From Streptomyces sp. H39-S7 (GTDB lineage Bacteria > Actinomycetota > Actinomycetes > Streptomycetales > Streptomycetaceae), in assembly GCF_027158205.1 (NCBI RefSeq), contig NZ_JAPVLU010000031.1, positions 72,059 through 119,715 on the forward strand: 47,657 bases of DNA. Reading direction: 5' to 3'. How positions within the stretch are numbered: the stretch's first letter is position 1; each line of letters opens with the position of its first letter. Position numbers and translations under genes: made by a program. Under the pieces are notes generated by a model. It was not told where the DNA came from and did not search any database. It saw only the letters and a list, made by a program, of their open reading frames with translations. Positions 15,933 to 25,200 of the stretch are shown in pieces.

Positions 15933-18900
15933 TCAGGAGGCCCAGGCCGGGGCCTGGCCGGTCCAGCTGACGACGAACTGGATGTCGTCCAACTTGCCGG
16001 ACTCGAACAGCGCGGCGGCGTCCTCGCCGAAACCGAGCTGCCACTCCCCCCTGGGGCTGGTCCCGTAGAGCCGCACCCAGCTCGCGGCGTTGCCCCGCCG
16101 GGTGCTGGCCGTGCCGTCCGTGGTGGTGGCGTTGCCGCCGGCCGTCGCGCGGCGCAGCGAAACCACGGTGTTGGGGACCGGCTGAGCACTGTCGAGCCGG
16201 ACGGCGAGCGCGGAGGTGACCAGGCCGGAGATCCCGACCGGGAAGTCGACGTCCCGCAGATTGATCGTGACCGAGCGGGCCGTGCGGTCGACGGGGTTGT
16301 TGAGGTCGTACCACTGGTCGGGGAAGTCGGTCGCCAGGCTGAACACCCGGTCGGAGCCCTGCTCCCGGGCGCCGTTGAACCGGGTGATCAGCTGGTCGCG
16401 GTAGCCGTCGTCGTACAGCGCCGTGTAGTCGATCGTGATCATGACGTCGGCGATGGCGGAGAAGTCCAGCGGGTTGGCCGCGGGCGGCAGTTGCAGCTCC
16501 CAGGTGGTGTCCACGCCGCTGCTCTCGAAGGGCCGCAGCATGTCGGCCTGGGAGTCGAGTTGGAAGACGCCGCTGGCGTTGACCGGCGAGGTCAGGGCGA
16601 CCACGCCGGGGTCGTGCCGGACCACGATGTCCTTGAAGTTGCTGCCCTGCCGGGTGGTCACCCGGGAGATGCCGTTGGAGGCCAGGGTGGCGCGCACACC
16701 CCGGTCGGGCGGAACGAGCGCGACGATGCTGGTGCGCACCTCGCTGATCAGCCGGCAGTACTGGCCGGGGAAGTCCCGCTCGAACAGGGACATGGGCGTG
16801 GCGAAGGCCAGGATTCCGGTACGCCGGAACTCCAGGAACTCCACCGGCATGAGCTGGGCGAGGGAGAACGTCTGGGACAGGTTCAACCGCCTGCGTTCCG
16901 AGCGGAAGGCGTACTCCTCCAGTCCGCTCAGGTCCCGCGCGAGCCGTTCCGCCCCGGTCAGCCCCCGGCGGTTGACCTGACCGGTGGCGTCGGGCGTCTC
17001 GACCGGCGTCTGCCAGTAGTCGGTGCCGATCAGGGTCTGCGCGGCTTCCGCCCGCTCGAAGCCCAGTTGCGCCTGCGCCAGCCGGGCGGTGGCCGTGGCC
17101 TGCTGCAGGAAGTACCGGTACACCCCGCCGAGCGTGTTGCTCATCCACAGGTACAGGTCGGCGTTGGTGAACTGGTCGTTGAGGAACTTCAGCGTCGCCG
17201 TCGCCTGGTCGCGCTGGAGGGTGGCGATGGCCTGCTCCTGGGTGGCGATCGCCACTTGGTCGCGGGCCGTCACGACCTGGGTGGCGGCGATCAGCGCGTC
17301 CTGCTCCGCGGCGGTCTTCTGCAGGCGCCACTCGTCCTTGCGCTGTTCGATGCCGGCCTTGAGCTGGTTGGCGTCCATCTGTGCCTGCAGGTTGTTCTCG
17401 TTGGCCTGGAAGATCCCCTTGGCGACCAGTCCGGCGGTGATGGTCAACGCTATGACCTGCCGGGCGCCACCGGAGAAGACCGCACCGGAGAGGTCGGCCG
17501 CGTTGTAGGCCTGTTGCAGGACACCAATGGCCGTGTCCGCGGCGTCGATCTTGTTCCTGACGGCTCGCATCTCGCCGTACTGGTTGAGCAGGTCGCTCTC
17601 GTACCGGTTCGGCGGCAGGTTGATCTGCCGCTCGTAGGTCCTGCCCATGACGCCGGCCTTGATGCCCTGGGCCTCGGCCGCCTTCACCGCGTCGCGGGCC
17701 TCGGTCAGCCGGCCCGCGGCGAGGGTGATCTGCGCGTTGGCCAGGTCGATGCCCTTCCCGGCGTCGAACGCCCGCAGGCTGCGGTCGTCGTACTTCTCCA
17801 GTGCGGCGAGGTATCCCGCTTCCATCTGCGCGGCCTGGGCGACGAGTTGCCGGGTGCGCTCCATCAGCGCCTTGAAGCGGAACGGGGTGGGCTGGCTCAC
17901 CGTGATCATCCCGACGGCGCCCTGCGTCCGGGCCATCCCGGCGATGTTCCGGCCCTGCCGCAACTTCGCGAGCTGGACGTTCACCCGTGCCGACAGGGAT
18001 TCCAGCTCCGGGATCGGCAGGGCCGGCTCACCGGGGTTCGTCGGCACGAGCGGCCGGAGCGCGGGGACGGCCAGCAGCCGGCGGGCGGCGAGGTAGAGGG
18101 TCCTGGCGTGGGCGACCGACTCATCGGTCTCGCGGCTGAACTCGGAGTCCGCGAAGTCGACGTGGCAGCGGATCACCGTCAGCAGCGAGGCACGGGTGTA
18201 GGGGACCGGCCGGTTCTCCACGAGCGCGAACGGGTCCAGCTTCTCCGTCCACTGGGGAGGGAACTTGAGGTCGGGGCGGGCCGACGGCTCGGTGGTCACC
18301 CGGAGGTAGATCGACTTGGCCACGCCGTCGTCGTACGGGTACACCAGCCAGTACCAGTCGAGCGCCGCACGGTAGTCGCCGGAGGTCTGCAGGCGCTGGG
18401 CCAGCAGGAGGGGCACGGCCCAGAAGGTCTCCCGGTTCTCCGCGTCGGGTTTGCCCGTCTGCAGTTTCCGCAGGGCGTCCTGGTGCGCGGCCGACCTGGG
18501 CGGATCGAGGTACGAGAAGGCCAGTCCCAGCTGGCGCAGGTACTCGGCCGCCGCGTCCACGGCCTTCTGCGCGCTGAAGGCGCCCGGCGCGCGGATGGCC
18601 TCGAAGAAGTTCTTCAGCTGCTGCCGGCCGCGCGGCACCAGCAGGGTCGGGTCGAGGTTGCGTTCGGGGAACAGGAACGCCGTCGTGGCCGCCTGCCAGC
18701 TTCCCAGCTCACCCATCCACACCCACGCGCGGGTGAACGCGTCCGGGTTGCCGAGTTTCCAGCCGAACGCGGGATGCGTCGGCAGCATCTCACCGGACCG
18801 CTTGGCGGACAGGAGCGACTGGATGCTCTCCAGTGCCTGCTTGACGCGCGTGGTGCGCAGCGTTCCGCCGGCGAGGACGTCGACGAGGAACAGGGCCGTC

Positions 18901-21218
18901 ATCTCCTCGCCGACGACACCCGTGGTCGTGGGCGCCAGGTCGACGAGCAGGGCGTCGCGCAGGAGCGGCAGGGCGGTCTGCTCGGCCGCCCTCACGGCCT
19001 GGGCGCTCCCTTCGACGACGTCCTCGCGCTGGGTGGTCCGGCCGCGCAGCACGGACTGCCAGTCATGCCGGGCGGCGCCGTCGACACGGTACGGGTTGGC
19101 CTGCGGGCCGGTGCCGGAGAGGACGAAGTAGTCGGGGGAGAGCGCGAACGCGGTCTCCTGGCCCGTCCAGACCGGGAAGAGCTGGCGCTTGTGGGCGCCG
19201 GTGAGCACCGAGACGGCGTCCTTCCACTCGGCGGACGTGAGGTTGCCGCCGGCGGCGAGCCGGGCAAGCTTGCGCAGCAGGAGGAACCCGGGGCGGCTCA
19301 GGCCGGCCGAAGCCAGCAGGTTGCCGATGTCGGTGCCCTGGTTCTCCTGGCTCTCCCACCGGGCGAGATCGACGCCGGGCAGCGCCTTGGTGACCATGGC
19401 CGTGAGCCCCAGGACGGGGGTGGTGGCGGCGGTGCGCAGTGCGTCGAGCATCTGCTCGTAGGCGGTGAGCGTCGTGGCCCGCTGCGTCAGCAGCAGGCGG
19501 ACGGGTTCACCGTTCGGGCCGTCGACGACGTCGGCGGCACCGATCACCTCCGGGTCGGCGAGCACGCCGTAGGTGCGCGGCGTGTTCGGGTGCCGGTCCT
19601 GGTCCGCCCAGGACAGTGCCAGCCCGGCCAGTTGCCAGGTGAGCAGGAGCGGGGTCGACGGGGTGCGCAGCGGGTCGGACCGGGTGGTGGACGTGAGACC
19701 GAAGAGGGTCTCCAGCGCCGTCTCGGTGAGCCCGGGCCCGTCCAGGACCAGTTGGTCCAGCTCGTCGGGTTTGGCCGCCGAGAGCCGGATGCCCAGTCGC
19801 GCGGCCAGCGCCGCCCGGACGGCGGGCGCGGCGCCCCGCACCAGCCGCAGCTCGGCGTAGGAGGTGCCCACCGCGGCGAGCAGCGACGCGTACGCCGCGG
19901 TGCGGTAGGCCGTCTCGCCGGCCTCTCCGGGGCCGGTGGGGGTCTTGGTGGCGGTGATGCGCGCCCGGAGCAGTTCGACGGGCACGCGCAGTTGGTTGAT
20001 CTCGGCGTTGCCCCGGTCCGCGGCCGCCGACAGCGGCTGGCTCAGCCGGTCGAGCGGCTGACCCAGCACCTGGACCAGGGTGGCGGTGTCCAGCGGGGCT
20101 TCGGGCGGCCCCGGCACCTTGACCTGTTCCTGGCAGAAGGACAGCAGCGCGACGAGGTACTCCCGTTCGTTCAGCCGCTCCTCCAGCGTCTTCGGCAGGA
20201 AGTCGCTGATGACCCCGACCGGGAACTCCGTCGGTTGCGGCATCGTGTTGCCCGCCGCGTCGGTCGCCCACACGAAGACCGTGTGGGCGCCGAACCCGAC
20301 CAGCGGCACGTCGGCGTGCCAGTTGCGGAAGTCGCTGCCCGACAGGGCCTGGGCCGGCGTTCTGGCTCCGTCCCGGCTGAGGGCCCAGGCCACGCCGGAA
20401 CTCCCGCCGGCCATCCCGCTCTGGGCGTCCTCCGCGGTCCCGTTGAGGTGGGCGATGGCGTGCCCGCTCGCGTCGCCGACGACGTCGGACTGCGGCACGA
20501 CGGGTACGCGGGGCTTCCCGACGTCACGACCGGTGATCATGCGGATCTTCGTGGACGTGAAGTTGTCCCGGTCGCCGACGGTCACCGCGATCGGCCGGGG
20601 TCCGATCGGCGTGGGGCCGGGGGTGAGGGTCTTCAGGTACTGGGTGCTGGAGATCGTCTCGGTCGACACGGTCCGGCCGTCCAGGGCGATGGTGACCGTG
20701 ACCGGGAAGAACACGTCGGCCGGAAGGCTGAGCTGCACGTCGACCGTCCCGCCGCCCTCCCCCAGGTCGACCACCGCGCCCTCGGCCGGTGCCGTCACCG
20801 TGAACGCGGGCGGCAGGGCCGCCGCCACCGGGACGCCGACCGGGAGGGAGACGAAGGTCTGCGACCCGTTGGTGACCGCCAGCGCGGTGACGGAGTGCGT
20901 ACCGGGGGTCGGGAACGTCAGCGTGAAGTTTCCGCCGCTCCGGTTCTCCCGGACCTTCTCGACCCCGTCGACGCTGACGGCCGTCTGCACGTAGGTGACG
21001 AGGGGGGACGACAGCCAGCCCCCGTGGATGAAGTCCCACCGGAAGGTCGCACCGGGGAACGCGCTCACCCCGATCGTGGTGGCGATCCCCGCCACCACCC
21101 GTGCGGTCGGCGCGATCACACTCACGCTCGGCGGGATGTCGGCCGGCGGCGGCCCGGGCTGCTCGATGATGGACACGACCGGTGCGGTGTCCACGGTTGA
21201 TAGTTCGCTGTCCGTCAT
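15933..21218 (-). CDS. TcA-like toxin complex subunit, compact (pore-forming translocator)
   Basis: A 1761-residue protein recognised from its C-terminal third. Residues about 1440-1761 match the TcA domain that binds the TcB-TcC cocoon, including MSLFERDFPGQYCRLISEV (from about 1475) and a final WVRLYGTSPRGEWQLGFG-type strand. Residues about 1100-1440 are a long alpha-helical channel region, with a hydrophobic hairpin (about 1245-1270, SGGARQVIALTITAGLVAKG) suited to the pore tip. Residues 380-1100 are helical TcA-shell-like sequence. Residues 28-335 hold three Ig-like beta modules. There is no signal peptide. Classical TcA proteins are about 2300-2500 residues; this one is clearly shorter, and I do not see a neuraminidase-like domain. 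It follows the TcB-TcC gene by 95 bases. The family role is pentameric binding to target cells and syringe-like injection of the TcC effector. Confidence 0.85.
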   Translation of the reverse strand: MTDSELSTVDTAPVVSIIEQPGPPPADIPPSVSVIAPTARVVAGIATTIGVSAFPGATFRWDFIHGGWLSSPLVTYVQTAVSVDGVEKVRENRSGGNFTLTFPTPGTHSVTALAVTNGSQTFVSLPVGVPVAAALPPAFTVTAPAEGAVVDLGEGGGTVDVQLSLPADVFFPVTVTIALDGRTVSTETISSTQYLKTLTPGPTPIGPRPIAVTVGDRDNFTSTKIRMITGRDVGKPRVPVVPQSDVVGDASGHAIAHLNGTAEDAQSGMAGGSSGVAWALSRDGARTPAQALSGSDFRNWHADVPLVGFGAHTVFVWATDAAGNTMPQPTEFPVGVISDFLPKTLEERLNEREYLVALLSFCQEQVKVPGPPEAPLDTATLVQVLGQPLDRLSQPLSAAADRGNAEINQLRVPVELLRARITATKTPTGPGEAGETAYRTAAYASLLAAVGTSYAELRLVRGAAPAVRAALAARLGIRLSAAKPDELDQLVLDGPGLTETALETLFGLTSTTRSDPLRTPSTPLLLTWQLAGLALSWADQDRHPNTPRTYGVLADPEVIGAADVVDGPNGEPVRLLLTQRATTLTAYEQMLDALRTAATTPVLGLTAMVTKALPGVDLARWESQENQGTDIGNLLASAGLSRPGFLLLRKLARLAAGGNLTSAEWKDAVSVLTGAHKRQLFPVWTGQETAFALSPDYFVLSGTGPQANPYRVDGAARHDWQSVLRGRTTQREDVVEGSAQAVRAAEQTALPLLRDALLVDLAPTTTGVVGEEMTALFLVDVLAGGTLRTTRVKQALESIQSLLSAKRSGEMLPTHPAFGWKLGNPDAFTRAWVWMGELGSWQAATTAFLFPERNLDPTLLVPRGRQQLKNFFEAIRAPGAFSAQKAVDAAAEYLRQLGLAFSYLDPPRSAAHQDALRKLQTGKPDAENRETFWAVPLLLAQRLQTSGDYRAALDWYWLVYPYDDGVAKSIYLRVTTEPSARPDLKFPPQWTEKLDPFALVENRPVPYTRASLLTVIRCHVDFADSEFSRETDESVAHARTLYLAARRLLAVPALRPLVPTNPGEPALPIPELESLSARVNVQLAKLRQGRNIAGMARTQGAVGMITVSQPTPFRFKALMERTRQLVAQAAQMEAGYLAALEKYDDRSLRAFDAGKGIDLANAQITLAAGRLTEARDAVKAAEAQGIKAGVMGRTYERQINLPPNRYESDLLNQYGEMRAVRNKIDAADTAIGVLQQAYNAADLSGAVFSGGARQVIALTITAGLVAKGIFQANENNLQAQMDANQLKAGIEQRKDEWRLQKTAAEQDALIAATQVVTARDQVAIATQEQAIATLQRDQATATLKFLNDQFTNADLYLWMSNTLGGVYRYFLQQATATARLAQAQLGFERAEAAQTLIGTDYWQTPVETPDATGQVNRRGLTGAERLARDLSGLEEYAFRSERRRLNLSQTFSLAQLMPVEFLEFRRTGILAFATPMSLFERDFPGQYCRLISEVRTSIVALVPPDRGVRATLASNGISRVTTRQGSNFKDIVVRHDPGVVALTSPVNASGVFQLDSQADMLRPFESSGVDTTWELQLPPAANPLDFSAIADVMITIDYTALYDDGYRDQLITRFNGAREQGSDRVFSLATDFPDQWYDLNNPVDRTARSVTINLRDVDFPVGISGLVTSALAVRLDSAQPVPNTVVSLRRATAGGNATTTDGTASTRRGNAASWVRLYGTSPRGEWQLGFGEDAAALFESGKLDDIQFVVSWTGQAPAWAS

Positions 21219-21313
21219 GGGAATCCCCGTCCGAGATCTCAGGAAGTGCGCGGTCGTCCGCCCGGCGGTGGGCGGCGGTGGGACCGGCCGTCACGGCCGG
21301 TGGAAAGAGCTGT

Positions 21314-22240
21314 TCACTGGTGACAGGAGGGCGACCAGGAGAGGCAGGACATGCGCAGGGCCTGCTCCGCCTGCTTCGGGTCGTGGATGGTGGCCCGGAC
21401 CTGGTTGGTGAGCTCCTGCCGGGCGTTCGCCGACGCCAGCATGAGCGGGCCGGGCGACAGGTCCCAGGCGAGCAGTCCCACCTGCCGCAGCGCCGCCCAT
21501 CCGTGCCCTTCGCGCAGGTAGGCGCCGACCATGAAGGAGCGGTAGGCGACGGGGATGGCGATGGCCGCCTTGCCGACGAACCCGAGGACGCGTCCGGCCC
21601 TGCTGAGACCGGAGCCCACTTCCGCGGCCTCGACCGCCATCGACTCCTCGGCCGCCAGGGCCGGCGATCCGCCGGAGGACCCGGCGGGCGCCCGCATCCG
21701 GAACCCCTTGCCCGGCACGTTCTCGAATCCGAGTTCGCCCAGGGCGTTCCGCACCCGGGTCGCCGCGGAACCGGTGTCGGTCTTGATGATGTCCCAGACG
21801 TTCCGGTTGATCGCGTCCTTGAGCGCCGTGGGCCGCATCCCCGCGGGATCACGGATCCTCGCGGCGGCCTGGGCGAAGATCGTCCTCATCTCGGTGATCT
21901 CGTTGAAGTTCCGCGTCATGAGGATGTTGGCGTCCTCGGTCACCGAGACGGCCGCACGGCTGAGGTTCGTCGCTCTCGCATCGGTGCCGAGGTACTTGGT
22001 GCGCCGGTTGGTCGCCTGGTCGAGCAGCTGACGGTTCGACCCGTCGAGGGCCCTGGCGCGTGCGTCGGCGGCGGAGATGCCGCTCTCCCCCACCGGCAGC
22101 GGTTCGTCGATGTCCATGGAGATGGGTCGCGAGCCGGCCTTCCCGTCCGCGGTGAACGGGTTCTCCACCGCGTCGATCCGGCTCAACGCCCCGTCCAGGG
22201 CGTCGTTCACACCGTCACCGTTCGTGCCGCGCGGGTCCAC
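21314..22240 (-). other. Variable C-terminal effector region of the TcB-TcC fusion
   Basis: Residues about 2125-2432 of the fusion, downstream of the Rhs core. I recognise no catalytic motif. The first part is Asp/Arg-rich and helical (GTDARATNLSRAAVSVTED, TRNFNEITEMRTIFAQAAAR). Later parts hold two hydrophobic stretches (VLGFVGKAAIAIPVAYRSF and an LLAWDLSPGPLMLASA-type segment) and a Cys-containing tail, CLSWSPSCHQ. A membrane-active or unknown enzymatic toxin are both possible. Confidence 0.6.
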
Positions 22241-25200
22241 CGTCCGCAGCGGGTTGGCGCGGACGTACAGGTAGAGGTTGAGCCCGTCGACGATCCCCAG
22301 CGGGTCGCTGCTGCACCATCTCCCGTTCCACGGGGCGAAGTAGCGCGCCTGGTGGTAGCTCAGGCCGCTCTCCTCGTCGCGCTCGCAGCCGGTGAACCGG
22401 TAGCGCTTGCGGGCGTGGCTGCCGAAACTGGTCTCCCCGTACGGGGAGTACTCCTCGCGGTTGGTGAGGGTTCCGGCCTCGTCGAGGACGGCGGTGCTGC
22501 TGCCGAGGTGGTCACCGAGGTGGAAGGCGATGGCCGGGCCGCGGTCGTCGGGGTGGGCGGCCCCGACGCGGACGAGTGCGACGCGCCGGTGGTCGTCCAT
22601 CACGTGCACGTGGTTGTTCTCGCGGGCCGCGGGGGCGGCGGCGGGCGCGGCCGTCGAGGACGTGGCAGCGGGCGCCCAGCGGTGGTGCTCGAACACCCCG
22701 TCCAGGTAGTGGGTGACGTCCACGGCGCCGCCCTGACGGCGGACGAGCTTCTTCACGCGCTGTCCGGTCGCGTCGTAGAGGTACTGGGCGTGCACGGACG
22801 GCTCGGCGCCCGCGGTCTGGGTGGCGAAGGCCGTCATCCGGTCGGCGTGGTTCCACTCGAAGTGCCGCGAGGTCGTCTCGGCGACCAGGTTGCCGCTGCC
22901 GTCGTAGGTGTAGTCGTACGGCGTCGCCCCGACGGACATCCGCCGCAGCCGGTTGCCGCCGGCCACCAGGGTGAAGTCACGCCGGAAGCCGCCGGTGCCG
23001 CTGTGGCCGAGGCTCAGCAGGTTGTCCGCCGCGTCGTACTGGTACGCCTCCGTGTACGGCTGCGCCTTCGTGACGTCGGTGCCGCGCGGCAGGCCGGGCC
23101 ACGGGTCGCCGGGAGGCGGCGCCTGGTGCTCGCGGCCGGTCGCGGTGAGCAGCCGGTAGACCGGGTCGTAGGTGAACCGCCGGTCGAGCGCGTCGCCGCT
23201 GCCCAGCAGCTTGCGCAGCACCGGGTCGGTGGCAGCCAGCGCGTCGGGGTTGTCGGGGATGCCGCTGCCGGGCGCCCGGTCCCGCAGCGTCAGGAGGTTC
23301 CCGACCAGGTCGTAGTCGTAGTGGGAGTCCTGCAGCGGCTCTCCGGACGGGCGGTAGGTGACGTCGTCGACGAGCGTGTAGCGCTCGCTGCGCAGCCGGA
23401 GCAGCCGGAACGTGCGCGGGTCGTACGCGTAGCGGGTGATCACCCCGTTGCCGTGGGCGATGAGGGTCCGCCGGCCGGTGGCGTCGTACGTGATCCGCCG
23501 CACGTACACCACGTCGTCCAGGCGCACCTGTTCCAGCGCGCCCGCCCTGTTGTACGTCGGCCGCAGCTCCCTGCGGTGCCCCTCCACGTCGGTCGGCAGC
23601 ACATGCCGGACGATCCGGTTGAGCGCGTCCCGGCGCGTCGTGGTGGTGTAGCCGCCGGGCTCCAGCAACTGCGCGTCACGGTCGACCTGGGTCTGGCCGG
23701 CTGCCGGCGTCCACTCGATCTGGAACGGCACCACCTTCCACTCCTTGCTCCTGGCCGTCCTGTACGTCTCGAGGACCGGCGCGTCGGCGACCACCCGCCG
23801 GGTGCTCTCCAGGACGTTGCCCTTGAAGTCGGCCGCCGCGACCGAGACCAGTCCGGCCTCGTCGTGCTGGCGTACCGGCCGGCCGAGCAGGTTCAGCGCG
23901 CGAGCGGCCGAGCGGGCGGCGGGCGGCTGCGCGGCGGTGCCGCCGTCGCCGTACTCGACGAACTGGCGCAGCGTCACCGTCCCGGCCAGCCCGTCGCGCG
24001 CCGCCCACACCCGGCTCGGCCGGTGCAGCACGTCGAACGTGCAGAGCGTCATCGCGCCCTTGCTGTCACGCGTTTCGACCGGGCGGCCGAGCACGTCGGG
24101 CACCGCGTCGTGGCGTCCGGTGTCGACGCCGTCCATCCGCCAGCGCCGCCCGGCCACGTCGAAGACGCACGTGACGGCCGGCCGGCCGAGCGCGTCGGTG
24201 ATCGAGACGAGGTTGCCGAGGATGTCGTAGGCGGACCGGGTGGTGAAGCGGTCCGCGTCGGCCACGCCGTTGCGCGCGACGGCGCGCACCGTGCGGCCCA
24301 GTGCGTCGATCTCCATACCGGCGGGGGTGTTCCAGTGCCCGCGGTAGGGTGCGGCGCTCTCGCTGTGGGTGCGGCCCGCGTTGTCGTTCGCGTCGTAGGT
24401 GTGGGACTCCCACGGCGTCGGGGCGAACACCTCGGGAACCGCCGGGTCGGCGGGGACTCCGAAGAGCACGCGCTGCTCGCTGCCGTCCGGGTTCAGCGTG
24501 CGGACGACCTGACCCCGGGGGTCGTGGAACATCGTCGCCTTCTGCCCGAGCTGGGCGTCGAGCGGCTGCCCGTAGCCGAAACCGGTGGAGAGGAACGGCT
24601 CGTACTTCATCACCACCCGGCTCTTGTTGTCGTACACCTGCCAGCCGGAGACGATCACGTTGTCGGGGTCCGACGGCCGCCGGGTCCGCCCGGTGGTGTC
24701 GCCGCCCGGCGCGAGGTCCTCGGCGGGCAGGACGCCGCCGCCGTGGACCGGGTCGCCGAAGAGGGTGTCCTCGGCCTGCGACCGGGTCTGCAGCAGCCGG
24801 CCGAACCCGTCGGAGTACGTCACCGACACGATCGTCTCGTCGCGCTCGGCGGCCGGGACGTCGGTGTCCAGGTCGTGGTGCACCCGCCGTACGGTGCGCA
24901 CCGAAGCCGGCTCACCGCGCTCGGAGAACGCGAGCAGGTCGTAGGTCATCCGCGCGCCCGGTGCGGCGCGGTCGCCCTCGCCGTTCTTGCCCCGCACGTA
25001 CTGGGCGGTGACCAGTCCGGTCGGGGAGAAGGCCACCGAGACGGTGTTGCCGTTGGCGTCGGTCACCGTGTGGGGGCGCAGCAACCGGTAGTCGGTCGCC
25101 GCCTCACTCGCCATCCCGGCGGGATCGACCGACCGCACCGGCAGCAGGTCGTGCTCGTCGTGGACGATCTGGCTCAGCGCGCCCAGCGGGTCGAGCGACG

